NCBI GenBank assembly: GCA_003449595.1
Contig: DMHB01000014.1
Location: 1 to 5,194 of the forward strand
Reading direction: 5' to 3'
DNA from: Microscillaceae bacterium
GTDB taxonomy: Bacteria > Bacteroidota > Bacteroidia > Cytophagales > Microscillaceae
DNA: 5,194 nucleotides
The notes under the pieces are model-generated. The model was not told the origin of the DNA, ran no database searches, and worked only from the letters and a program-made list of their open reading frames with translations. Positions 1 through 5,023 of this stretch are shown in pieces; position 1 is the first letter of the stretch; the number at the start of each line of letters is the position of its first letter. The position numbers and the translations under genes were made by a program.

Positions 1-1162
1 CAAAAGTAAAAGATGTGTTTTGTGGAGGGCTTACAATGCCGACCGTTACAGCGTTGGAAATAGGCGACGGTCCACAATTATTGAAAGCTCTGACGGTGTA
101 TAGCCCGCTTTGTGTAAACAGTGCCGACGAGATGGTTGTATTCCGCACCAAGACACCGTCCCGATACCATTCATAGCCCAAAATGTTGGCGCCTACTTGT
201 GTCGCATTCAGCACGACGGATGTTCCCTGACACGCCAATGTTGGCGACGTATTCAGCAGTGTCGTCGAGGTGGGGGCGCTGCCTCCCGTCAGGTTATAGC
301 TGCTCTGCACCGTCCCACAGCCATTGAAGGCTTGGACAAGGTAATTGCCGGCGGCTGTCGCCGAATAGGTGCTGTTGGTAGCGCCACTGATGGGACTTGC
401 CAACGAATTAAGATACCATTGGTAGCCCACACTGCTACCACTGCTCAAGGTAGTGCTCAGCAAAATATTATCACCGCTGCAAATCTGCGTAGCGCCTCCA
501 GCAGCCGACACACTCAAGCCGGTAGGGGGTGCTGTTACTTGATTCAGGGTTACAACCGGCGATGTCAGGTTGCCACAATAATTGGTAGCTTGAACGGTAT
601 AATTACCAGCTACATTGGTCGAGTAGCTTGGGCCGGTGGCTACTGGCGAACCATTCAAAAACCATTGGTAGGTAGCGCGTTGTCCGGTGTTGAGTTGGGC
701 ATTGAGCGTGATGGGTGTACTGTTGCAAAACGAAGCAGAACCTGTACATTGAATGGATAGCTGAGCCGGGGCTTGGTTGACAAACACGGTAATTGGAGCA
801 GAGTCGGCACCTTCTACATTCGACGCATCGGCGGCGCGGGCAGTGTAGTCGCCTTCTTGGTTGACTGATATGGTGTTGCCCGTACCGATGTAAGAAGCAT
901 CAAGATACCAATTATAACGAAATGGAGTAGGTGAGGCCGTTGCTTCTAATACCAGTGATTGGCCTTGACAGATTTCTGCGCCGGTTACCGGCCCAACGGT
1001 GATGGTTTGAAAAGTCCCACTTTGAATGCTAATGGTGGGAGCAGTGAAAGAAGCAACTGGCTGGATGGCGTGTTTGGGCGAGGGAGGATACTTAGGCGGT
1101 GCAAATACAAATCCGTGAAGAATTGATAGGAAAACAAAATAGACTGGATGAAGATTTTTCAT
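1..1162 (-). CDS. Secreted Ig-like repeat protein (adhesin-like), N-terminal part, runs off left edge
   Basis: The minus strand is open from ATG 1162-1160 to the window edge (387 codons, no stop). The protein starts with a signal peptide: MKN, a hydrophobic stretch at about residues 7-19, and likely cleavage after FVFA (about residue 21). A Pro-rich linker follows, then four tandem beta-sandwich repeats at about residues 57-376. Each repeat has Cys near the start, a Y-x-W-Y/F core, and G-x-Y at its end. The repeat Trp residues are W85, W167, W249 and W332, spaced 82-83 residues apart. Such repeats are typical of large Bacteroidota surface or secreted proteins, often exported by the type IX system through a C-terminal sorting domain, which would lie off the left edge here. 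Adhesion or matrix binding is an inference; no enzymatic domain is visible. The gene looks GC-richer than the two genes to its right. It lies 82 bp downstream of the Bpt-like gene on the same strand. No Shine-Dalgarno is seen, as is usual in this phylum. Confidence 0.88.
   Translation of the reverse strand, partial: MKNLHPVYFVFLSILHGFVFAPPKYPPSPKHAIQPVASFTAPTISIQSGTFQTITVGPVTGAEICQGQSLVLEATASPTPFRYNWYLDASYIGTGNTISVNQEGDYTARAADASNVEGADSAPITVFVNQAPAQLSIQCTGSASFCNSTPITLNAQLNTGQRATYQWFLNGSPVATGPSYSTNVAGNYTVQATNYCGNLTSPVVTLNQVTAPPTGLSVSAAGGATQICSGDNILLSTTLSSGSSVGYQWYLNSLASPISGATNSTYSATAAGNYLVQAFNGCGTVQSSYNLTGGSAPTSTTLLNTSPTLACQGTSVVLNATQVGANILGYEWYRDGVLVRNTTISSALFTQSGLYTVRAFNNCGPSPISNAVTVGIVSPPQNTSFTF
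35..994 (-). repeat. Four tandem Ig-like protein repeats of about 82 residues
   Basis: Within the secreted protein, repeats lie at about residues 57-130, 131-209, 210-293 and 294-376. Repeats 2-4 have a Cys near the start (C146, C228, C311) and a Cys in an N-x-C-G or G-C-G motif near the end (C196, C282, C363), which fits one disulfide per domain. Repeat 1 has only the first Cys (C65). The repeats match in pattern (C-x-G/S, Y-x-W-Y/F, G-x-Y-x-V-x-A) but differ clearly in sequence, so they are old duplications. The pattern resembles the Ig-like domains associated with the CHU_C/T9SS sorting domain in Bacteroidota; this assignment is from memory of the family. Confidence 0.75.
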
Positions 1163-1244
1163 ATAAAATGCCCAAAAAACTTATTGAATGTACGAAATCG
1201 GCAGAGCAAGGTTTTTAAATTTGGACGAATCGTTTGCCTTGTCG

Positions 1245-1937
1245 TCAAACGGCTTGAAAGGCTGCCCAATTTCCTTCCCAATCATAAGCTTGTAAAGCAT
1301 TGAAGCGTTTTTTATAGTCATAAAAAGAACTTTGTTGGTGTGCATAGCCTAAGTATAGGTATTTTTTTTGAAGCGCTTGGGCAAATTTAATTTCTTCGAG
1401 CAAAGTATGAATACCTGGGCGCAACTCCGAAAAGGCTGGATCGAACATCGCATATACACTGGAGGTGCTTTGTGCGCCTACATCAAAATAACTTACTGCA
1501 AATAAAGTATTATCTTGATACAAACAGCATTGAAGGGTATTGCAAGGTGTATTGGCAGCGTTTTCGTCCAAAAAATCATAAAGGGAATACGGAATATTTT
1601 TTTTGAAGCGTTGAATGTGTTTGTAAAACATCACTTCTCTTGTTTCGTCAATGAAGGCGGGTAGAAATTCAACCCTGATAGCCTGATTGCGAATGAGTAA
1701 CTTTCTTTGGCTTTTGCTGAATGAAAACTCGTCTAAAACTATTCGCAAGGGAATAATGGCCAGTTGCCGGTTATCTTCTTCGTTAAATTGCTCAAAGAAA
1801 AAGAACGTGCCAAAGTGCCTCCAACCTTCGGCCCAGAGGGTATCCATAGCTTCGGGGGTAGCGGCATCTAAGAAAAAACTTCCTGAATTTTCCACAGAAC
1901 AAGTTATTTGTATTATTTTTAGTTTTAATTTTATCAA
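1245..1937 (-). CDS. Bpt/Ate1-like aminoacyl-tRNA-protein transferase (N-degron pathway), cysteine motifs lost
   Basis: The 230-residue length is close to bacterial aspartate/glutamate leucyltransferase (Bpt). Family landmarks appear in order: GWRHFG (38-43, for GFRRSG), IPLRI (62-66, for VPVRV), SKSQRKLLIRN (74-84), MFYKHIQRF (103-111), SVYAMFDP (160-167), GIHTLLEEI (175-183, for LGTYAVLWQIE), YLYLGY (193-198), YKKRF (208-212) and a final W-E-G-N-W. Family members move Leu or Arg from charged tRNA to the N-terminus of proteins, marking them for ClpS/ClpAP-type degradation in the cytoplasm. The N-terminal CxxC/CxYLP and C-x-x-C motifs are absent: the segment at 55-66 has no Cys, and only C13 could be a remnant. 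Substrate choice is therefore uncertain. The start is unclear. An in-frame stop lies at 1953-1955 and there is no early ATG, so candidates are TTG 1937 (used here), ATT 1940 or GTG at codon 15 (position 1895); the first ATG is codon 31. Translation is cytoplasmic with no signal peptide. It is divergent from the SpoIIAA-like gene. Confidence 0.75.
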   Translation of the reverse strand: MIKLKLKIIQITCSVENSGSFFLDAATPEAMDTLWAEGWRHFGTFFFFEQFNEEDNRQLAIIPLRIVLDEFSFSKSQRKLLIRNQAIRVEFLPAFIDETREVMFYKHIQRFKKNIPYSLYDFLDENAANTPCNTLQCCLYQDNTLFAVSYFDVGAQSTSSVYAMFDPAFSELRPGIHTLLEEIKFAQALQKKYLYLGYAHQQSSFYDYKKRFNALQAYDWEGNWAAFQAV

Positions 1938-2020
1938 AATAAAGTTAAAATTTCAAACTAAACTTTGGCTTTGCTTTCTTACCAAATCTTTTTGTATCAG
2001 AACGCCTATTATTTTTCTTT
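1938..2020. promoter_or_regulatory. Divergent intergenic region, Bpt-like / SpoIIAA-like genes
   Basis: This 83-bp AT-rich spacer must carry the promoters of both diverging genes. On the plus strand a near match to the Bacteroidota -7 box sits at 1959-1967 (TA, three bases, TTTG: one base too many), about 53 bp before the plus-strand ATG. On the minus strand TAACTTTA (1952-1945) matches TAnnTTTG except for the last base. Neither has a well-spaced TTTG -33 element, so the exact promoters are not settled. Neither gene has a Shine-Dalgarno sequence. Confidence 0.35.
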
Positions 2021-2443
2021 ATGAGTACTTACACCATTGAAACATCTACCGACTCAAAAAAATACCTCAGAATGACCTTTGATGCTGAATCAAAGATTTT
2101 GGAAACCAATTGGGTTATTCCGCAACAGCTACAGGCCGAGCTTTTCAAAAAGTTGATGTCTATTTATTTTGAGGCAGTAAGGCAGCATAGCCCCAAGAAA
2201 ATATTTGCCAACCTTACCTATTCTTTTCATATTATTACCTTGGATGTGCAAGAATGGATTGACGAGAACCTATCGCCGATTTATGAAGAAATAAAGCTCG
2301 AAAAATTAGCTGTTTGTGTTTCGAGCGACTTGTTTGCCCAAGTATCCGTAGAGCAAACCATTTCAGAATCTATCTATTCGGTTTACCAAACCAAGTATTT
2401 CAAAGAAGAAAAAGCTGCCAAAGCGTGGCTGCTCGAAAGCTGA
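2021..2443 (+). CDS. SpoIIAA/STAS-like small protein of unknown function
   Basis: This is a 140-residue soluble protein with no signal peptide or membrane segment. Its layout fits the short SpoIIAA/STAS-like proteins common in Bacteroidota: an N-terminal strand pair (YLRMTFDAESKILETNW, about 15-31), a helix (about 34-57), a strand with PKKIFANLT (58-66), a conserved-looking V-Q-E-W-I (76-80), a second strand LEKLAVCVSSDLFAQ (93-107), and an ending of YF-x-E-E-K-A-A-x-x-W-L (126-137), which resembles the F-x-D-x-x-x-A-x-x-W-L end of that family. Members are thought to act in signalling or protein-protein contacts, but no role is established. The phosphorylatable Ser/Thr of true anti-sigma antagonists cannot be pointed to with confidence. 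The start is the only ATG near the 5' end (2021). The gene is alone on its strand, divergent from the Bpt-like gene, and ends 22 bp before a strong terminator. The protein's existence is well supported; the fold assignment is moderate. Confidence 0.7.
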   Translation: MSTYTIETSTDSKKYLRMTFDAESKILETNWVIPQQLQAELFKKLMSIYFEAVRQHSPKKIFANLTYSFHIITLDVQEWIDENLSPIYEEIKLEKLAVCVSSDLFAQVSVEQTISESIYSVYQTKYFKEEKAAKAWLLES

Positions 2444-2465
2444 GCAAAGCATTTTCGGAAGCAAT

Positions 2466-2498
2466 AAAACCCTGCTTGTAGCACACAGGCAGGGTTTT
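2466..2498. terminator. Bidirectional rho-independent terminator between convergent genes
   Basis: A perfect 10-bp inverted repeat, AAAACCCTGC (2466-2475) and GCAGGGTTTT (2489-2498), extends inward by one G-U and three Watson-Crick pairs around a 5-base loop. The A-tract and T-tract flanks give a U-run on both transcripts, so it can stop the SpoIIAA-like gene (stop codon ends at 2443) from the left and kbl (stop codon at 2526-2528) from the right. Its location between two convergent genes fits this role exactly. Confidence 0.9.
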
Positions 2499-2525
2499 GT
2501 ATGAAATAGCGATCAGGAATGGTAC

Positions 2526-3716
2526 CTATTGAACCACGCCCAGTTCCTTGCCCACTGCTTTGAAGGCTTCGATGGCTTTGTCCAAATGTTCTTTTTCGTG
2601 GGCTGCCGAAATTTGTACCCGGATGCGTGCCTTGCCTTTGGGCACCACCGGATAATAAAATCCAATCACATAAATACCTTTTTCAAGCATTTTTTCGGCA
2701 AATTGTTGTGCCAAAGTAGCTTCATAAAGCATAATTGGCACGATGGGGTGTTCGCCCGGTTTGATGTCGAACCCTGCCTCGGTCATTGCTTTTCTGAAAT
2801 ATTGGGTGTTTTGCTCCAACTTATCGCGCAAAGCGGTGGTTTCGTTCAGCATTTCAAATACGGCCAACGAAGCCCCTACAATAGAAGGCGCTAAGGTGTT
2901 GGAAAACAAATAAGGACGAGAGCGCTGGCGCAAAATTTCGACGATTTCTTTTCTGCCAGAAGTAAATCCCCCCGAAGCGCCGCCCAAAGCTTTGCCCAAA
3001 GTGCCAGTGATGATGTCGATTTTGCCCAAAACGCCCCTGTGCTCGTGGGTGCCCCGGCCAGTTTTGCCCATAAAGCCGCTGGCGTGGCATTCATCAATCA
3101 TTACCAAGGCGTTATATTTTTCTGCCAGTTCGCAAATCTTGTCCAATTGGGCAATGGTGCCATCCATCGAAAAAACACCATCGGTAACGATGATGCGGTG
3201 GCGCAAGGCTTGGGTTTCTTGAAGTTTGGCTTCCAAATCGGCCATATCGTTGTGCAAATACCGAAATCGTTGGGCTTTGCAAAGTCTTACGCCGTCGATG
3301 ATGGAGGCGTGGTTTAGCTCGTCGGAAATGATGGCATCTTGTTCGTTGAACAAAGGCTCGAATACGCCGCCGTTAGCATCGAAAGCCGCTGCGTACAAAA
3401 TGGTATCTTCGGTGCCCAAAAATTCGGAAATTTTGCGCTCCAAAGTTTTGTGGATGTCTTGGGTGCCACAAATAAACCGCACGGAGGCCATTCCGAAGCC
3501 GTGAGTGGCTAAGGCTTGGCGTGCGCCTTCGATCACGCGGGGGTGCATGGCTAAGCCCAAATAATTATTAGCACAGAAATTAATTACTTCTTTTCCTCCT
3601 TCTGTTTGAATAACAGCGCTTTGAGGCGAGGTAATGATGCGTTCGCTTTTATACAAGCCGGCAGATTTAATAGAAGCCAGTTCTTGGGCAAGTTCTTCTT
3701 TGAGTGTTCCAAACAT
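2526..3716 (-). CDS. kbl: Glycine C-acetyltransferase (2-amino-3-ketobutyrate CoA ligase)
   Basis: This PLP enzyme joins glycine and acetyl-CoA to 2-amino-3-ketobutyrate, or runs in reverse as the second step of threonine breakdown after threonine dehydrogenase (Tdh). The 396-residue protein is collinear with E. coli Kbl (398 residues), with long near-identical stretches such as INFCANNYLGLA (45-56), HGFGMASVRFICGTQD (72-87), DGVFSMDG (179-186) and RSRPYLFSN (265-273). The PLP-binding lysine is K242 in GTLGKALGG (238-246). H136 (cofactor stacking) and the D208-x-x-H211 pair lie where expected; the E. coli D-D-S-H is D-E-C-H here. R366 in ARIRVQ is the likely substrate carboxylate ligand. These features favour Kbl over BioF, HemA or serine palmitoyltransferase, which share the fold. 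ATG 3716 aligns with the family start. A -7 box lies just upstream. No tdh is in the window. It is cytoplasmic and probably dimeric by analogy. Confidence 0.97.
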   Translation of the reverse strand: MFGTLKEELAQELASIKSAGLYKSERIITSPQSAVIQTEGGKEVINFCANNYLGLAMHPRVIEGARQALATHGFGMASVRFICGTQDIHKTLERKISEFLGTEDTILYAAAFDANGGVFEPLFNEQDAIISDELNHASIIDGVRLCKAQRFRYLHNDMADLEAKLQETQALRHRIIVTDGVFSMDGTIAQLDKICELAEKYNALVMIDECHASGFMGKTGRGTHEHRGVLGKIDIITGTLGKALGGASGGFTSGRKEIVEILRQRSRPYLFSNTLAPSIVGASLAVFEMLNETTALRDKLEQNTQYFRKAMTEAGFDIKPGEHPIVPIMLYEATLAQQFAEKMLEKGIYVIGFYYPVVPKGKARIRVQISAAHEKEHLDKAIEAFKAVGKELGVVQ

Positions 3717-3750
3717 ACAGCAATCAAGTTGAATGGTGTGATAATCTATT

Positions 3751-3758
3751 CAAAATTA
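3751..3758 (-). promoter_or_regulatory. Candidate kbl promoter, -7 box TAATTTTG
   Basis: Read on the minus strand, 3758-3751 is TAATTTTG, an exact match to the Bacteroidota -7 consensus TAnnTTTG. It lies 34 bp before the kbl ATG, which would leave a leader of roughly 25-30 nt. No TTTG is found 19-21 bp upstream; only a T-rich stretch is present, so the -33 half is weak. It lies in the 61-bp gap between the DUF4199-like gene and kbl. Because no hairpin terminator is visible in that gap, kbl may also receive read-through from upstream. Confidence 0.45.
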
Positions 3759-3777
3759 GGAAAAAAACAGTAAAAGG

Positions 3778-4296
3778 CTATTTGCGCAGCAGGGCTGATC
3801 CGGTAAGGGTAATCAAGCCGCAAACGGCTATTTTTTTGAGCAGCTCTTCTTTTAAAACCAACTGCCAAGCGGTGAGTTTTTTCAAATCGCTTACTACTTG
3901 CCCCCATTGTGCGCCATACGTCTGTTGGGCTTTTTCGGGGTTACTTTCCAAGAGCTGTACGAATTGGTTGATAAACGCCTGCAAATGTTCGGGGTGGGCA
4001 TAGGTAAGGTAATACCACACAAAACCTGCGCTGAGGCCAAGGGTGAGGCTGCTTACAAACAAACCGACCAACAAACCTTGCCAAAAACGCATCTCGCCTT
4101 GGTTGAGCCGAAAGCGAAATACATATAGGCTGCCCGCGATGAGCGCTACATAGAAAAAGAAGTCTTTGGAGCGGTGTTCGGAAAGGAGCGGATTACCCGC
4201 TGCCCAAAACAAGATATACCAAAAAAAGATATATAAAAGTACTCCTATAAGCCCCACTGCAACGAGTGTAAGCCATTTTTTTGTGCTGTGCATCAT
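3778..4296 (-). CDS. DUF4199-like inner-membrane protein of unknown function
   Basis: This 172-residue protein has four predicted membrane segments: about 8-33, 46-62, 72-98 and 154-170. Between the third and fourth is a polar, helix-prone segment of about 55 residues containing AHPEHLQAFINQ (100-111). The motif pattern (a G-E-M-R-F-W-Q-G turn before segment 3, then WYYLTY-x-x-P at its end, followed by a long charged helix and a last short membrane segment) recalls the DUF4199 family, which is largely confined to Bacteroidota. This match is from memory of the family pattern and is not certain. No catalytic residues are apparent. Two adjacent ATG codons (4296 and 4293) could start it; the first is used. 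An exact -7 promoter box lies 19 bp upstream. The gene ends 61 bp before kbl on the same strand, but nothing in it suggests a role in threonine or glycine metabolism. Confidence 0.8.
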   Translation of the reverse strand: MMHSTKKWLTLVAVGLIGVLLYIFFWYILFWAAGNPLLSEHRSKDFFFYVALIAGSLYVFRFRLNQGEMRFWQGLLVGLFVSSLTLGLSAGFVWYYLTYAHPEHLQAFINQFVQLLESNPEKAQQTYGAQWGQVVSDLKKLTAWQLVLKEELLKKIAVCGLITLTGSALLRK

Positions 4297-4314
4297 TCTT
4301 TTTCAAACAGATTA

Positions 4315-4322
4315 CAAAGGTA
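4315..4322 (-). promoter_or_regulatory. Candidate promoter of the DUF4199-like gene, -7 box TACCTTTG
   Basis: Read on the minus strand, 4322-4315 is TACCTTTG, an exact match to TAnnTTTG and 18 bp from the first ATG (4296). The implied leader is short, about 10-12 nt. A TTG-like -33 element at the usual 19-21 bp spacing is not clear. Confidence 0.45.
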
Positions 4323-4472
4323 AACCAAAACAAGGCTATTTGGAACAGGTTTCGTGGGTTAAATCGCTGAAGAATAGCACTGGATGAACTTGCATCTGAA
4401 AAAATTAAAAAAAAAGATTGGTTTCTTTATAAAAAATATTTTTTTTACTTACATTAGCTTACGTACTTGGAG

Positions 4473-4517
4473 CTGCTTGACCAAATCTAACTAAGCAGGG
4501 CGTAACCGAAAAGCCTT
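4473..4517 (+). promoter_or_regulatory. Possible structured 5' leader of the DUF805 gene
   Basis: Two adjacent inverted repeats lie 30-75 bp before the DUF805 start. CTGCTT (4473-4478) pairs with AAGCAG (4493-4498). AGGGC (4497-4501) can pair with GCCTT (4513-4517), including one G-U pair. The two share 2 bases, so they stack or compete. No riboswitch consensus I know fits. The stems are short and may be chance. Confidence 0.2.
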
Positions 4518-4548
4518 ATGAGTAGGATCAACTAACTTACAATTTTTT

Positions 4549-4875
4549 ATGCTTGAAATTTATATCAACACCCTCACCAAAAATTATGTAAACTTCAGTG
4601 GAAGAGCAGGGCGCAAAGAGTTCTGGTATTTTGTACTTATCAACTTTGTGCTTTCTTATGCCTTAGGCGTTGTTGGGGCTTTAGTCGGTTTTAGCTTGCT
4701 GGGTACTATTTACTCATTAGGGGTATTGCTTCCAAGTATTGGCATTGGCTTCCGCCGGATGCAAGATGTGGGCAAACCAGGGTGGTTTATCCTGATTCCA
4801 ATTTATAACATTATTTTGGCCATAGGCGAAAGTCAGCCCGGCGATAATGAGCACGGCCCTCAGCCACAGGAATAA
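4549..4875 (+). CDS. DUF805 family inner-membrane protein
   Basis: This 108-residue protein has the full DUF805 pattern (family of E. coli YhaH/YhaI). It shows GRAGRKEFWYF at 18-28, membrane segments at about 26-48 and 50-66, then the signature RRMQDVGKPGW at 69-79 (family: RRLHDxGKSGWW), a third membrane segment at about 79-93, and a polar tail QPGDNEHGP (96-104) that matches the family's end (PGxxxxNxYGP). Its length is normal. The molecular role of DUF805 proteins is unknown; they are small inner-membrane proteins. The ATG at 4549 is the natural start, since the family begins with a short amphipathic segment of this length before G-R. No Shine-Dalgarno is seen. The gene stands alone, divergent from the DUF4199-like gene, and is followed by hairpins at 4891-4949. 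Confidence 0.93.
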   Translation: MLEIYINTLTKNYVNFSGRAGRKEFWYFVLINFVLSYALGVVGALVGFSLLGTIYSLGVLLPSIGIGFRRMQDVGKPGWFILIPIYNIILAIGESQPGDNEHGPQPQE

Positions 4876-4890
4876 CAGAGGTCTATTTCA

Positions 4891-4910
4891 TAAAAAGAAG
4901 CAGCTTTTTA
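4891..4910 (+). terminator. A/T hairpin just after the DUF805 gene
   Basis: TAAAAAG (4891-4897) and CTTTTTA (4904-4910) form a perfect 7-bp inverted repeat with a 6-base loop, 16 bp after the stop codon. The stem is almost all A-T, so it is weak alone, but it has the A-tract/U-tract form of a terminator and precedes a stronger hairpin. Confidence 0.3.
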
Positions 4911-4917
4911 GAATGAG

Positions 4918-4949
4918 GTGCGCAGTTTCCATCCAAAGGGGCTGCGCAC
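4918..4949 (+). terminator. Terminator hairpin downstream of the DUF805 gene
   Basis: GTGCGCAG (4918-4925) and CTGCGCAC (4942-4949) form a perfect 8-bp GC-rich stem. Wobble pairs can extend it inward. It is followed by a modest T-rich stretch (TATTTGTT). It lies 43 bp after the DUF805 stop codon and 74 bp before the next gene, so it most likely ends the DUF805 transcript. The poor U-run lowers confidence. Confidence 0.55.
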
Positions 4950-5023
4950 TATTTGTTAGGAGGTAATTTGGATTGGAGCAAATCTATACTTGTTTTTTTA
5001 TCATTTCCCCAAACGCACAAATT

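Larger units (their letters stand above)
4297..4548. other. Long divergent intergenic region (DUF4199-like / DUF805)
   Basis: This 252-bp non-coding spacer lies between two divergent membrane-protein genes. Its left end holds the -7 box for the minus-strand gene. The middle is strongly AT-rich, with A-runs at 4399-4415 and a perfect 14-bp AT palindrome at 4431-4444, which could act as an upstream promoter element or bent DNA. The right part (about 4460-4535) is more balanced in composition and can form two small hairpins. No exact TAnnTTTG box was found for the plus-strand DUF805 gene. I see no ORF of note here: only a 5-codon ATG frame at 4518-4535. Confidence 0.6.

Noticed and set aside
110..760. 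A 216-codon open frame on the plus strand, antisense to the Ig-repeat protein
   Set aside because: It is a shadow. The minus strand is open for 387 codons with a signal peptide and periodic domains, while this frame gives Cys/Arg/Gln-rich sequence without any domain.
1231..1251. Inverted repeat CGTTTG / CAAACG overlapping the stop of the Bpt-like gene, as a possible terminator
   Set aside because: The stem is only 6 bp with a 9-base loop, and the minus-strand transcript has no U-run after it (AUUCGUCC follows). A role as intrinsic terminator is not supported.
1687..2040. A 117-codon plus-strand frame across the Bpt-like gene and the spacer
   Set aside because: It overlaps the conserved Bpt-like gene antisense and runs into the SpoIIAA-like start in another frame; the composition is that of read-through of AT-rich DNA.
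2529..3504. Several open frames on both strands inside kbl
   Set aside because: All lie within a gene collinear with E. coli Kbl and encode nothing recognisable.
4166..4387. A 73-codon plus-strand frame across the start of the DUF4199-like gene
   Set aside because: It is antisense to membrane segment 1 and the promoter region of that gene, with no domain and no good start context.
4518..4535. A five-codon ATG frame upstream of the DUF805 gene, as a leader peptide
   Set aside because: It is too short to support from sequence alone; a frame this size is expected by chance. It is kept only as a note in the leader finding.
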